From Mesorhizobium caraganae (lineage in GTDB: Bacteria > Pseudomonadota > Alphaproteobacteria > Rhizobiales > Rhizobiaceae): a DNA stretch of 64,000 nucleotides. The notes beneath the pieces were generated by a model. That model had not been told where the DNA came from. It did not search any database and saw nothing but the letters and a program-made list of their open reading frames with translations. Below are positions 9,065-17,962 of the stretch, piece after piece. A program made the translations under genes and the position numbers. The stretch lies in contig NZ_JAFCGY010000007.1 of NCBI RefSeq assembly GCF_016836705.1, positions 124,001-188,000 of the forward strand, written 5' to 3'. Each line of letters opens with the position of its first letter. Within the stretch, counting starts at the first letter, position 1.

Positions 9065-9352
9065 GTGATTGAGGTGCTTTACACCGCTGAAGGACGGCAG
9101 GATGAACTGACTTCCACTATCATGCGCGACCGTTCGGAAATCGAGAAGGCGGCCAAGAAGGCCTGCGAAATCTTGAACAAGCTCTCGCCGGACGGCGCCA
9201 TCTTTGCGACCGCCTGGATTATGACCGATCTGATCGTCAGCCTCATGCCCAATGAGGGAGAGGCAAAGGAATTGTCCCGGATCGTGCAAGGCCAGATCGA
9301 GCGCGAATTCAAGACAGCCTATGCCAACCTGGCGCGCGGGGCTGTGAATTAG
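9065..9352 (+). CDS. Hypothetical cytosolic protein
   Basis: I prefer the GTG at 9065 because GGGAG lies eight bases upstream; an in-frame ATG at 9050 has no Shine-Dalgarno sequence. The product is about 95 residues, mixed alpha/beta (VIEVLYTAEGRQDELTSTIM; ARDRSEIEKAAKKACEIL-like helices), with no membrane segment or known motif. It precedes yedK by 28 bases on the same strand and may be co-transcribed with it. Function unknown. Confidence 0.6.
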   Translation: MIEVLYTAEGRQDELTSTIMRDRSEIEKAAKKACEILNKLSPDGAIFATAWIMTDLIVSLMPNEGEAKELSRIVQGQIEREFKTAYANLARGAVN

Positions 9353-9380
9353 CGCCGGGCTGTTAAATTAGGACAACGCC

Positions 9381-10073
9381 ATGTGCGGTCGCTACACCCG
9401 ATATCTATCGTGGTCGGAAATCCACCGCCTCTACCGGCTGACGGCGCCGGCTGAGGTCGGCCGCAATGACGCTCCACGCTACAACATAGCGCCTACCGAT
9501 GAGGTACCGTTCATCACCGCCGGCGATGAGGGCAATCACAAGCTTCGGACCGGCCGCTGGTGGCTGGTGCCCTTCTGGGCGAAGGAAATGCCGAAGGCCG
9601 CGATGTTCAACGCTCGGATCGAAGGCGTCGACACGACGGCGGCGTTTCGCGACGCCTTCAAGTCAAAGCGTTGTCTCATCCCAGCTGATGGCTATTTCGA
9701 ATGGACGATATCGCCTGCGGACGGCAAGAAAGACCCTTGGTTGATCTTCCAGCCCGGCCACGCACCGTTCTCCTTCGCCGGCCTGTGGGCATACAACTCA
9801 AACCTTGAAGTCACCAGCTGCACGATCATCACTGAGCCGTCCGCCGCGCCCGTCAATCAGATCCATGACCGCCAGCCGCTCATCCTCGATCCAGCCTACT
9901 ACGACGCCTGGCTGGATCCCCAGACGCCGGCCGGTGACCTAAAGGACATCTTGCGTCACGACATTGATGGAAGCCTGCAGTTCTATCGGGTCGGCCGAGA
10001 GGTCAATGCGGCGGCCATCAACAAACAGCCCAACGACTACGCCGGGCTCATCGAACCGATCAAACTGCTATGA
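9381..10073 (+). CDS. yedK: SOS response-associated peptidase family protein (SRAP/YedK)
   Basis: The 230-residue protein starts MCGRYT, so Cys2 becomes N-terminal after Met removal. Cys2 is the residue with which SRAP/HMCES proteins form a thiazolidine crosslink to abasic sites in single-stranded DNA. Other conserved elements are YNIAPTD, WGL-like WWLVPFWAKE, FNARIEG (Asn), LIPADGYFEW (Glu) and the active-site His in IHDRQPLIL, where the usual HxRMP appears as HDRQP. AGGA precedes the ATG. The family shields abasic sites during replication. Its last bases overlap the next start (ATGA), which indicates translational coupling. Confidence 0.93.
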   Translation: MCGRYTRYLSWSEIHRLYRLTAPAEVGRNDAPRYNIAPTDEVPFITAGDEGNHKLRTGRWWLVPFWAKEMPKAAMFNARIEGVDTTAAFRDAFKSKRCLIPADGYFEWTISPADGKKDPWLIFQPGHAPFSFAGLWAYNSNLEVTSCTIITEPSAAPVNQIHDRQPLILDPAYYDAWLDPQTPAGDLKDILRHDIDGSLQFYRVGREVNAAAINKQPNDYAGLIEPIKLL

Positions 10074-10246
10074 GCGACGAAATCAGACTGCCCAGGCAGG
10101 AGCACGTGACCTCGCCGGGAATTCAACATCATTTCTGCGAGCACTACGGATGCGGCAGGGATGCTGGCTGGGGTTTCGCGAAGCCTAAGCAGACACCCCA
10201 TTGGTTCTGTTTCGAGCACCGCGCTGAAGGCGAACGGTTTCTGTAG
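10070..10246 (+). CDS. 58-residue Cys/His-rich protein coupled to yedK
   Basis: The ATG overlaps the yedK stop (ATGA). The product begins MSDEIRLPRQEHVTSPG and contains HHFCEHYGCGRDAGWGF and TPHWFCFEHR, giving three Cys and several His that could form one zinc site (C..H..C then C..EH). Nothing in it suggests a membrane or secretion. Overlap with an abasic-site protein and closeness to the next gene (nine bases) argue for an operon and a possible accessory role in DNA repair; that role is inferred from position only. Confidence 0.65.
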   Translation: MSDEIRLPRQEHVTSPGIQHHFCEHYGCGRDAGWGFAKPKQTPHWFCFEHRAEGERFL

Positions 10247-10255
10247 GAGATGTGA

Positions 10256-10519
10256 ATGTCGGACAACGTGCTGCCCACTCAGGCCAAGCCGAAGTTGATT
10301 GTAGTCGTCGCGTTTGATCGAGGCGACGACGGCGAGCTTTTCACAGCCTATGGCCCGACCGACCAGCAGAGCGAAGACCGGGCGATCCGCACCGCCAAGG
10401 GCCTCTCAACCAGCCATGTCGGCGTCTTGGCCTGGAGCCGCGACGCAGATCCTGCTCTTGGAGATTATGGGCCGCCGACCACGCTCTTTGTCAGCGGCGA
10501 TGTGCCGGACATGGAATAG
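10256..10519 (+). CDS. Hypothetical protein, third gene of the yedK unit
   Basis: An 87-residue protein with AGGAG five to six bases before the ATG, nine bases after the previous stop. It starts with a hydrophilic leader, then KLIVVVAFDRGDDGELFTAY, a beta strand followed by an acidic turn, and ends VFVSGDVPDME-like (TLFVSGDVPDME). I recognise no family. Same strand and tight spacing make it part of the yedK operon. Confidence 0.65.
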   Translation: MSDNVLPTQAKPKLIVVVAFDRGDDGELFTAYGPTDQQSEDRAIRTAKGLSTSHVGVLAWSRDADPALGDYGPPTTLFVSGDVPDME

Positions 10520-10582
10520 AAGCAGCCCCAACAAGGCTAGTGGCGACACGGCATGAAGGGTCGAAACCCGGGCGGGGCATGT

Positions 10583-12985
10583 CTAGCCCCTTTGTTCGAG
10601 GCATGGCATTGACAAGCGGTGGAACTCTTCAAAATGACCCGGAAAGTTCCTGGCGAGATATCGCACCACTCTGGAATTATCCATCATCCGGTCGAAAAAA
10701 CGGTTGGCTGCGACAAGCTCCAGGCCCACTTGGCCATGATTTTCTACGGCGCTTAGAACCGCATGACTCAGCGTGCCGACCTCGAACACCATCGCGCCGC
10801 GCTGGTCTTCAGCCTGTGTGGTGATCGTTGAGAGATTAAAATCTTTGGCCAGCAGGGCTTGTGGTGTCAGAGCGACGAGTAGCCTCGCGTAGGTGATCCT
10901 GACCCGGTTCATCGCCACCATCAGCCGGGCAATCTCCAATTGCCTGACTGGCAGCACCTTCTGGAGAAACCCGAAGATTTTTGTTTTCACCGGCGCGTCC
11001 CGAAGCAGGTCGATGACATCAGGGCAAATTCCGTTAACGGGTTTCCGGTTCTCGCCGTTCTCGGAAGCGGGTTTCCCGGGAGGGCAGAACATTTGCGGCT
11101 CGCGGGTCGCGCCACGCAACCTATGTGCCAGTAGCCTTGGCATTGTCCCGAAGCCCTCAGACACCAACATGGTACAAAATTCCTTGTCGCGCATCATCAG
11201 GTGGAGCGCCGCGACGATCCGGTCCAGGCTCTGTTCAGACTTTGCCGCTTCGGTGACGAAATCGCGCATGCGTTTGCATTCCGTATTGTAGGTCGCCAAA
11301 AATTCGTGCGAACGAAGCCTCTTTTTGGACCCTATTGCGCCAGCTGCAATATTCCTCGCATGTCTGTCGCCGCCATTTTCCAGCTCACGGTAGGCGGCGT
11401 CCTTGGCTAAGCGTTTGACTACCAAGTCGCCCCCCCCGACAGGCTCTCGCTCTGCCAGCCTGATAATTGGGTTGAGCGTGGGAAAAATATAGGTGTCCAG
11501 CAGTGCCCCATTGATGGCGTGCAGTTCCGATTTGCCCGCGCTCGCATGCGCAGGAGCAATCAAATAGTCCCGAATGGTCAGGTCGCCGGGATTCATACGG
11601 ATCAGGACGAAAATATCCGGTAGCGGCCGTTGATCGGCCTTCGAAAACCAGCGTGGATAGCCGAAACTGGAAACCCTGCATCGTCCAATCGTGATTGCCA
11701 CGGTGATCTCCTCGTTTATCCGCAGGCGGTCTGTCGCCATGTCATGGGCAGCGACCCCACCCTGCCTTTCCATCGCGCCCACGAGATCCCCGATAACCCG
11801 CAGCCTCATTGTTTCCAGGCGCCGATTCACGCCGATGTAGCGGTAGTTTTTGGATGGCTCGTATCCGATCAGTTCATAGGCTTTGACAATGGTTCCAAAA
11901 CGCCACTGGTAGCGTTGGGACGGGGGGCATTCGGAATCGGCGTCGATCATGGCTAACGACAAGGCGCCACGGCGAGCCAAAAGTGCCCTAAGGGCGGCCA
12001 GCATCTCGTCATTGGTCATGTGACGATAGATGGTCTTGAGCACGATCTGCGCCCTGTCGAACAGTTTGCGGTCGACGATAGGCTCCAGGACGTTTTCCAC
12101 CCGCACCCACTGTTCCGGGGGATTGTGGACTTGATGGCTTCTCAGCCGGGCCGAATGCTTGTTCCAGACGCTGTTGCCAATGTAATTTTCGTTGGTCAGC
12201 ACCGAGTGCACGGATTCTCGCGTCCATGGTCGCCCCAAATCGCTGAGCACGCCGCGCTTGTTGAGCAGTCTTGCCATCTCCAGCTCTGTCTTGCGTGTTC
12301 TGACAAAGTGACTGAAGATCCACCTCACTGCCGCAATCTCGTCAGGCGGTCCGAGCACCAGAACTATTCGATCCGTTTGCTGGCTCTTGTATTCGTACGA
12401 TGAAAGGATTCCCTTTGAGCGGCCGTGTTGACTGACAAGCAAGCGCCGCAGGCCAAAGCCGGCCTTCGCGCCTTGCCGGAAGCCCAGCCGGACCAACCTC
12501 GCCTGGCCGATGAAGACTTTTTGCGAGAGCATTCTGCTCTGCTCGGCAGCCATGCTGCGTTTGATTGCTTTGAGTACATCCGAGCCGATGCTGCCGTCGT
12601 TTGCGAATTGCTCGGCGCAAAATTCGATCCGGACGCCGGCCATCTGGCACCGATACTCATAGACGGCGCTCTCATCGATGTTCTGGAACCGTCCCCAGCG
12701 GCTGACATCGTACACCACCACCGATTCGAAATCGGCTCTTCCACCTTCGACATCGGCCAGCAACCGCTGAAGGCCGGGACGGCCTCCGAGGTTGAGACCG
12801 CTACGACCGGCGTCCTCGTAGGTTGCGACAATGTCGTAGCCCATGATCTCGGCGTAGTCTCGTATGGCATCTCGCTGGTTGTCGATCGAATAGGTCTGGT
12901 GGTCTGTCGACATGCGCAGATACTGGGCCGCACGCATCATGCGCCTGCCTGAGGGGGCTTTTAGGGCCGCTGCAACCTCGTCCAT
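10583..12985 (-). CDS. Large serine recombinase with RepB-like C-terminal domain
   Basis: I take the ATG at 12985 (MDEVAAALKA), giving 800 residues; the open frame runs 40 codons further up without a better signal. Residues 15-165 are a resolvase catalytic domain: RAAQYLRMSTDHQ has the nucleophilic Ser (about Ser26), followed by YEDAGRSGLNLGGRPGLQRL and VVVYDVSRWGR. Residues 190-330 are the Recombinase domain (ARLLNKRGV, WTRESVHSVLTNENYIGN). A middle region typical of rhizobial relatives follows (PDIFVLIRMNPGDLTIRDYL). Roughly residues 650-795 resemble the RepB plasmid-partition family: VIDLLRDAPVKTKIFGFL, PVRQLEIARLMVAMNRVRIT and MMDNSRVVRYLARNFPGHFE match the RepB pattern. The frame is unbroken. 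Serine recombinases excise and integrate elements, while RepB-type proteins partition them; their joining is inference from motifs. It is the only complete integrase-type gene in the window. Confidence 0.8.
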   Translation of the reverse strand: MDEVAAALKAPSGRRMMRAAQYLRMSTDHQTYSIDNQRDAIRDYAEIMGYDIVATYEDAGRSGLNLGGRPGLQRLLADVEGGRADFESVVVYDVSRWGRFQNIDESAVYEYRCQMAGVRIEFCAEQFANDGSIGSDVLKAIKRSMAAEQSRMLSQKVFIGQARLVRLGFRQGAKAGFGLRRLLVSQHGRSKGILSSYEYKSQQTDRIVLVLGPPDEIAAVRWIFSHFVRTRKTELEMARLLNKRGVLSDLGRPWTRESVHSVLTNENYIGNSVWNKHSARLRSHQVHNPPEQWVRVENVLEPIVDRKLFDRAQIVLKTIYRHMTNDEMLAALRALLARRGALSLAMIDADSECPPSQRYQWRFGTIVKAYELIGYEPSKNYRYIGVNRRLETMRLRVIGDLVGAMERQGGVAAHDMATDRLRINEEITVAITIGRCRVSSFGYPRWFSKADQRPLPDIFVLIRMNPGDLTIRDYLIAPAHASAGKSELHAINGALLDTYIFPTLNPIIRLAEREPVGGGDLVVKRLAKDAAYRELENGGDRHARNIAAGAIGSKKRLRSHEFLATYNTECKRMRDFVTEAAKSEQSLDRIVAALHLMMRDKEFCTMLVSEGFGTMPRLLAHRLRGATREPQMFCPPGKPASENGENRKPVNGICPDVIDLLRDAPVKTKIFGFLQKVLPVRQLEIARLMVAMNRVRITYARLLVALTPQALLAKDFNLSTITTQAEDQRGAMVFEVGTLSHAVLSAVENHGQVGLELVAANRFFDRMMDNSRVVRYLARNFPGHFEEFHRLSMPCLEQRG

Positions 12986-13222
12986 CGCTTGTGCTGTCCT
13001 GCCGAGATTACATGCTAACAAGAGGTGACCTGTCCTTTGGTTGATAACTCCCGTCCAGTTTGTGTCGAATGCTACCCTTCTCCGTTTGGAAACCAACTTC
13101 ATCAACGCCCGGGAAACCGTGACACACTTCGTGTGCCGGCACGCCGCCGTTTAGCCGCAATGCGCCAGCAACTGGCAACCATTCGCCCCGGTCCGCGTTT
13201 GGGGCTTCAAAGGAGTTCCAAG

Positions 13223-13540
13223 ATGATCATCAGACAAGCCATTGCCGCTGTGCTCATGACTGCCGCTCTGGCAGGCTGCGCGACACAGACCGAACAGCAG
13301 CAGAGGGCAACCACCGGCGCGCTGATCGGCGGCGGCGCCGGCGCGCTTGCCGGCCAGGCGCTGGGCGGCAACACCAAAAGCACGGTGATCGGCGCCGCCG
13401 GCGGCGCCCTGCTTGGCGCCGTCATCGGCCAGGCCACCACGCCGCAGCGCCGCGGCGAACAGCTCTGCCGCTACCAGGATCGCTACGGCCGGATTTACAC
13501 CGCGCCCTGCGACGACCGGTATTACAACGGCGATTATTGA
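13223..13540 (+). CDS. Glycine-zipper lipoprotein
   Basis: ATG at 13223 with AAAGGAG seven bases upstream; 105 residues. A lipoprotein signal ends in LAGC (Cys19). Then come two Gly-rich segments (TGALIGGGAGALAGQALGG and GAAGGALLGAVIGQA), the glycine-zipper pattern of SlyB/OsmB-like outer-membrane lipoproteins. The C-terminal motif CRYQDRYGRIYTAPC probably forms a disulfide in the periplasm. A diverged paralogue with the same CRY.D..GR.Y.A.C ending is at 41462-41725. These proteins usually affect envelope stability. A strong hairpin follows the gene. Confidence 0.85.
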   Translation: MIIRQAIAAVLMTAALAGCATQTEQQQRATTGALIGGGAGALAGQALGGNTKSTVIGAAGGALLGAVIGQATTPQRRGEQLCRYQDRYGRIYTAPCDDRYYNGDY

Positions 13541-13551
13541 GCGAAGTGCCT

Positions 13552-13592
13552 TCGCTAACACCTTCTCTCCTCGTGAGAGAAGGTGTTAGCGA
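13552..13592. terminator. Long hairpin, also a dispersed-repeat type
   Basis: An 18-bp stem (13552-13569 with 13575-13592; core ACACCTTCTCTC) with a 5-base loop starts 11 bases after the lipoprotein stop. The following 90 bases (CCCCTCATCCG..., CACCTTCTCCC...) look like the intergenic mosaic repeat common in Mesorhizobium. It probably acts as a transcription end as well. Confidence 0.6.
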
Positions 13593-14062
13593 GGGCGACG
13601 AATGAGGGACCCCACTCTGCCGGTACACCCCTCATCCGTCTCGGTGCCGCACTCCGATCCACCTTCTCCCACAAGAGGAGAAGGAAAGAGCTACTCCTCC
13701 GCCCGCGCCGCTTCCGGCAGCGCCAGTTGCGTCTCGGCGAGCGTCAGAAATCCCATCATACACTGCACCACCTCGGCCCTCGCAACTGCTTAAAGGCACT
13801 GTGCGGCGCGAAGCCGTCGGGCGTTCTTGTCCCTGCCATCCCATAGGACGGGCGGCGGTAGTAGCCGACGGTTGTTGCGAGATCGGCCCGCATCATTTCG
13901 CCCTCCTGGCCTGGCGATGGTCAGCGCATGCCATTTTCCCGACTGCGGGACGATCAGGCTTTCTAGCCCCGCGGCCAGTCGGTTGAGTGTGCGCCGCAAA
14001 ACTTTCTTGTGCATCGCAGCAATCGGTGCGTAGATAGGCAAAGTAAAACTGACGGAAACGGG
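13593..14062. other. Repeat tail and possible small-gene debris
   Basis: 13593-13690 continues the CTTCTCCC-type repeat. Minus-strand peptide scraps follow (for example VVQCMMGFLTLAETQLALPE ending at a stop near 13693). They look like the end of an older gene, but I cannot name it. Confidence 0.35.
13756..13896 (-). CDS. Possible 46-residue protein with good ribosome-binding site
   Basis: AGGAGGG lies five bases before a double ATG (13896). The peptide begins MMRADLATTVGYYRRPSYGM and ends in a basic tail. There is no membrane segment and no family match. The strong Shine-Dalgarno sequence is the only positive evidence, and the surroundings look degenerate. Confidence 0.3.
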   Translation of the reverse strand: MMRADLATTVGYYRRPSYGMAGTRTPDGFAPHSAFKQLRGPRWCSV

Positions 14063-15172
14063 ATGACCGAGACGCGGGATTCAAGGACGGCCCACTTCGA
14101 CGCGCTGCATGGACTTAGGGGCATTGCTGCCGTCTTGGTAATGCTCGGCCACTTCAGCGAGTACACGGGCCGGCGATATGATCTGGCGCCTTCAGGGTTC
14201 CTCGCCGTGGACCTGTTTTTTCTGCTGAGCGGCTTCGTGATCGCCCACGCCTACGACGACAAGTTCCGAAAAGGCATGTCATTCTGGGGCTTCGCGGAGA
14301 CCCGTCTTCTCAGGCTCTACCCGCTCTACTTCGCCGCACTCGGCCTAGCAATGATCGGCGTCGGTGCAATCATCGCGACACAAGGGATCGGTGCGTATTC
14401 GCGGCTGGATTTGCTTGCAACCCTTGGGTTTTCCGTTCTTTTCCTACCGACGCCGCCGGCGCTCTCGACGGCTCCCGACCTGCTTTTCCCGCTTGATGGT
14501 CCGGCATGGTCGCTGTTTTATGAACTCGTCGCCAATGCCTTTTTTGCCGCGTTGGCCACAAGGCTGGTTGCGCGTTCGCTGGCTGTCATTATCGGCGTCG
14601 GCTTGCTGGCCCTGGTGCTGATGGCCTGGCATGGTGTCGTGCTTGGCGGCGGCGCCTACTGGGACAACACGATCGCGGCTCCCGCCCGGATCACCTTCTC
14701 GTTCTTTCTCGGGGTCTTTCTCAACCGGTATGCGACCGCGGACAGCCGGGACGGCAATCTCTATATGCTGGTCCTGCTGGTGCTGTGCGGAGCGCTGATG
14801 TGCTTCGATCCGGCCGAACATGTCCAGTTGTACAGTCTGGTGGTTATTGTCCTGATCTGGCCCTGGCTCGTTCTCGTGGCCTCGCGCTTGCGGCTTTCCG
14901 GTTTCTGGCGCTGGATTGCGCTCTTCTCCGGCAACATCTCCTACGCCATCTATGTCCTTCACACGCCGCTCATCCGCCTTTCGAACGCCGCGGTCGAAGC
15001 TGTGACCGATATCTCATGGAACGAGCACGGCCTGCCGTTCATCCTGGCGACATCCACCCTGATCATCGCGGTCTCGGCATTCGCGCATTATGTCTACGAC
15101 AAGAATATCCGGGCCCTGCTGCGGTATTGGCTTTCACTTCGCCGCGCACGCGAGGGCGTGACCCAGTTCTAG
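14063..15172 (+). CDS. Acyltransferase family 3 membrane protein
   Basis: A 369-residue integral membrane protein of the acyltransferase-3 family (OatA/NodX/ExoZ-like), which moves acetyl or other acyl groups onto surface sugars. The N-terminus has the family signature: FDALHGLRGIAAVLVMLGHF with the essential His, then LAVDLFFLLSGFVIAH and RLLRLYPLYF. About ten hydrophobic helices follow, with the late motif NISYAIYVLHTPLIRL. ATG at 14063 is chosen because the similarity begins there. It converges on a second acyltransferase 40 bases downstream, so this is a small envelope-sugar modification region. The sugar substrate is unknown. Confidence 0.85.
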   Translation: MTETRDSRTAHFDALHGLRGIAAVLVMLGHFSEYTGRRYDLAPSGFLAVDLFFLLSGFVIAHAYDDKFRKGMSFWGFAETRLLRLYPLYFAALGLAMIGVGAIIATQGIGAYSRLDLLATLGFSVLFLPTPPALSTAPDLLFPLDGPAWSLFYELVANAFFAALATRLVARSLAVIIGVGLLALVLMAWHGVVLGGGAYWDNTIAAPARITFSFFLGVFLNRYATADSRDGNLYMLVLLVLCGALMCFDPAEHVQLYSLVVIVLIWPWLVLVASRLRLSGFWRWIALFSGNISYAIYVLHTPLIRLSNAAVEAVTDISWNEHGLPFILATSTLIIAVSAFAHYVYDKNIRALLRYWLSLRRAREGVTQF

Positions 15173-15212
15173 GGTGAATTCAGTTCGAGGAGACCCCGGC
15201 TGACTTCGCGCC

Positions 15213-16400
15213 CTACTCCGCCGGCGTCCTCTCCAGCGCCGCCGCGCTGCCCTTGCGGCCAAAGCGCTGGACGACGAAGCGGCCAGCCTTCTGGCCGGGG
15301 ACCTCGATCAGATTGTAGGTGATCCAGGACAGCAGCGTCACCGTCGGCAGCACCACGGCAACGACGATCGCGAAGCGCAACGGCGCCGCCAGTTCGTTTC
15401 CGTATTGGCTGATGAAAAACGCCGCGACGGGCTGCAGCACAAGCAGATGGATCAGGTAGATGCTGAAGGAAAGCTCGCCCATCAGATGGAAGAACCGGTT
15501 GCTGAGCGTCACGGCGATCGCCCGCGCCAGCGTTCCCGCCTTTCCCGGCAGCATGCGGTAGAGAACCAGCGCAAAGAAGCCCGCCACCAGCGCTTCGCGC
15601 ACCAGAAGCTTGCCCAGCCCGTAGTCGCCGCCAAAGGGCAGCGCCGCCAACAGCAGCGCCAGTGCCAGGTAGAGGATCGGCCGCGGCTGGCTCTGATGCA
15701 CTATGCCGGCCAGCAGCATCCCGCACAGGAAGATCTGCATCTTCAGCGGCAGGAAGGACGGCATCGGAAAATGGATCGACAGCAGCCGCATCGCAAACAC
15801 AATGGCGCAGCCGACGGCCGCGACCAGGATGGCGCTCCTGATCCAGTCCAGCCTGCGCACCAGCAGCATGACGGCCGGGAACACCGCGTAAAACTGCATC
15901 TCCAGCCCCAGGCTCCAGTCGGGCAGCGGCGTGCGATAGGCGAGGTTCGGCACCAGCCCAAACAGGAAGGTGAGATGGGCAACGATGTTCTTCAGGCCGC
16001 CGTCGAGGTAGCGTTCGGGCGCCTGGTGCGATCGCGACAGGAAATCGTCGATGATGATCCGGCAATCGTAAAGATAGGGGCCAAGCGCCAGCGCCGCGAA
16101 AAGCATGACGTAGAACAGCGGCGCGATGCGGAAATAGCGGCGCGTCCAGAATTTCAGCCAGGTTTGCGGTCTTTGCCAGGGTTCCTTGTCCTGGCGCAGC
16201 TGATAGTGGAACACCATCAGGAAGCCGGACAGCATGATGAACAGGTCGACGCCAAGATCCGGCTCGCCGAGGACCGGAATTTGCCAGCCGGTCAAAAGCA
16301 GGCAGTGCCCGACAAGCACCCAGATCGCCGCAAGCGCACGAAGCCCGTCCAGGCATTCGATGCGCGACGACCTGATGATGCTGGTTTCGTAGCTAGCCAT
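15213..16400 (-). CDS. Acyltransferase family 3 membrane protein (second)
   Basis: A 395-residue relative of the preceding family, transcribed towards it. Signature: ECLDGLRALAAIWVLVGHCL, LGVDLFIMLSGFLMVFHYQL and FWTRRYFRIAPLFYVMLF. The late motif GELSFSIYLIHLLVLQPV and about ten membrane helices are present. I start at the ATG at 16400 (MASYETSIIRSS) where homology begins; the frame is open for 54 codons upstream without an RBS. TTGACA at 16433-16438 (read on minus) is a possible -35 box, but a -10 box is poor. Likely acetylates an exported polysaccharide or lipid-linked sugar. Confidence 0.83.
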   Translation of the reverse strand: MASYETSIIRSSRIECLDGLRALAAIWVLVGHCLLLTGWQIPVLGEPDLGVDLFIMLSGFLMVFHYQLRQDKEPWQRPQTWLKFWTRRYFRIAPLFYVMLFAALALGPYLYDCRIIIDDFLSRSHQAPERYLDGGLKNIVAHLTFLFGLVPNLAYRTPLPDWSLGLEMQFYAVFPAVMLLVRRLDWIRSAILVAAVGCAIVFAMRLLSIHFPMPSFLPLKMQIFLCGMLLAGIVHQSQPRPILYLALALLLAALPFGGDYGLGKLLVREALVAGFFALVLYRMLPGKAGTLARAIAVTLSNRFFHLMGELSFSIYLIHLLVLQPVAAFFISQYGNELAAPLRFAIVVAVVLPTVTLLSWITYNLIEVPGQKAGRFVVQRFGRKGSAAALERTPAE

Positions 16401-16533
16401 GTTGCACTGCAGCATGGAGCTTGCGGCGTGATTGTCAACCCATTGAAGGCAAACATGCTGTAACGACGGCAGTGTGTGCCTTGACGGAGGACACTGCGAC
16501 CACCGGTGTGGGAGTCTGGCTTTAGCAATTTCG

Positions 16534-16582
16534 GGGCGGTCTTGTGGAACCTTGGCCAGCATTGGTGCTGCCGCGTAAACAA
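16534..16582. repeat. Dispersed intergenic repeat, partial copy
   Basis: GGTCTTGTGGAACCTTGGCC followed by AGCATTGGTGCTGCCGCGTAA aligns, with mismatches, to units at 31044-31098 and 45983-46037 and to an inverted one at 22572-22622. All are outside genes. Confidence 0.45.
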
Positions 16583-16641
16583 TCTACCGCCAATCGCCCA
16601 AGGTCAAAGCTCATGAACATCATTGGGCTTCTGCGTCCGAG

Positions 16642-17950
16642 CTAATTCACTGCTATTGCCTCGATGCGCCTGCCAAAAATGTCGGCCATAGAGCGTGAAT
16701 AGGTTGCGGTTAGGTGATCGGTGTCACGCCAGACAAAGACATTGCCGATAACCGCGGGACAATCGCCGCTGGGGCACACGATGTCATTGAAATCGACGAG
16801 TACCACATGTGGATAGAGCGCTGCGCGAGGACGACAGGGTCCGACCCTGCGACGGGCCTATACGGAATGGTGCAATGCCGGTCCCGAGGCATAGCTCGGG
16901 CTTCACTCCCCAATATGGGGTGTCGGCGATGACGACCACCTTGGAGCCCAGCGCCTCGATTTTGCGCCACAGTTGTACCAGCGTACCGCTGACAGGGACC
17001 TGCTTGCCGTCGTCGGAATAGGCACGAAGATTATCTCTCTGCCCCAGAATGACGATGTCAGGCTTTTGCTGTTGAATAGTTCGCATCAAGTATTGCCCCC
17101 AACTCAGGCAATCCGGAAACGGACGATCAGTATCCCGTACAGGATCATGGTCGGGAATAGCGGCAGCCAGGCTTGGCAAAGCTTTTCGCATTCCAGCCAC
17201 GATCCGATGCTGTCCTGACAAAGGCTGGCACCCACTGTTCAGCATGCGAATCCCCAACCAGAAAGACCTTGAGTCCCCCGGTTGGGTCGCCAAACTGGCA
17301 ACCGAGAGGCTCCACTCCGTCGGACGGCGGTCGGCAGCCTTCCCTTGTTGGCAGGTCCCTCTTAATCGTTGGCAACGACGGAGCATAGGCCTTCACTTTC
17401 GGCACGGGTGCGTTGGCGAACAATGCTTCTGGCGCCTGGATAATCGTCTGGATTGCTGGAGATCAGTGCTTGCTGTCGCGCAATCTCCATAGAGACCGCG
17501 CAGAAGGCGACCAGTGGCCCTAGCGGGACGGGAGCAATAACAGCGGCCAACCCGACGAACTTGAAACGTGACGGTGTCGACGTTTGCCGGAAACCGAAAC
17601 GATCCTCAACATGAATCTTCGAAACAGCAGCCAGACCAACACTTGCGGCAAGAATAGCCAGGCCACTCCACAGGCCGATCGCTTCGCCTGTTTGTCGACG
17701 GATTGGGGAAGTCCGGCTTGGAAGACCCCCACCACCTTGCTCTCCGGAGCGAGTTTCGAAACGGCCTCCAATGTGTGAAAAACACTGCTATCGGCCAGTG
17801 CCAGAGATACAGCGAGTAGGAGACGTCGTCGAGGAACTGGAACGGCCGCGTCTTAAGCAGGGAAAAGGCGCTGAACAAGGATTGGCTTTGTCGATGACCA
17901 ACGCGGTCGCTACGGTCGGCAACAATCGCCATGGCAATGCCGACGCCAAG
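16642..17950 (-). pseudogene. Acyltransferase-3/SGNH-domain protein, decayed
   Basis: Three minus-strand frames together spell the second half of an OafA-type protein: the last membrane helices (FLDDVSYSLYLWHWPIAVFF), then a periplasmic SGNH domain with VFLVGDSHAEQWVPAF (block I Ser), PDIVILGQRDN and the C-terminal DTDHLTATYS with the catalytic Asp/His pair, ending at a stop at 16642. At least three frameshifts break it. The N-terminal half is missing and is replaced upstream by the 140-bp repeat at 17963. When intact, such proteins O-acetylate lipopolysaccharide or exopolysaccharide. It lies next to two intact acyltransferase genes. Confidence 0.75.
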
Positions 17951-17962
17951 CCCGACTCCAGG

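Noticed and set aside
13693..13790. C-terminal tail of an unknown minus-strand gene (MMGFLTLAETQLALPE)
   Set aside because: Too short to identify and without an upstream continuation.
16410..16438. Sigma-70 promoter for the second acyltransferase
   Set aside because: TTGACA is perfect but the -10 candidate (CATGCT) is poor and would leave almost no leader before the ATG.
15405..16463. 352-codon plus-strand frame opposite the second acyltransferase
   Set aside because: Highly charged Gln/Arg/Asp-rich shadow of a membrane-protein gene; no start signals.
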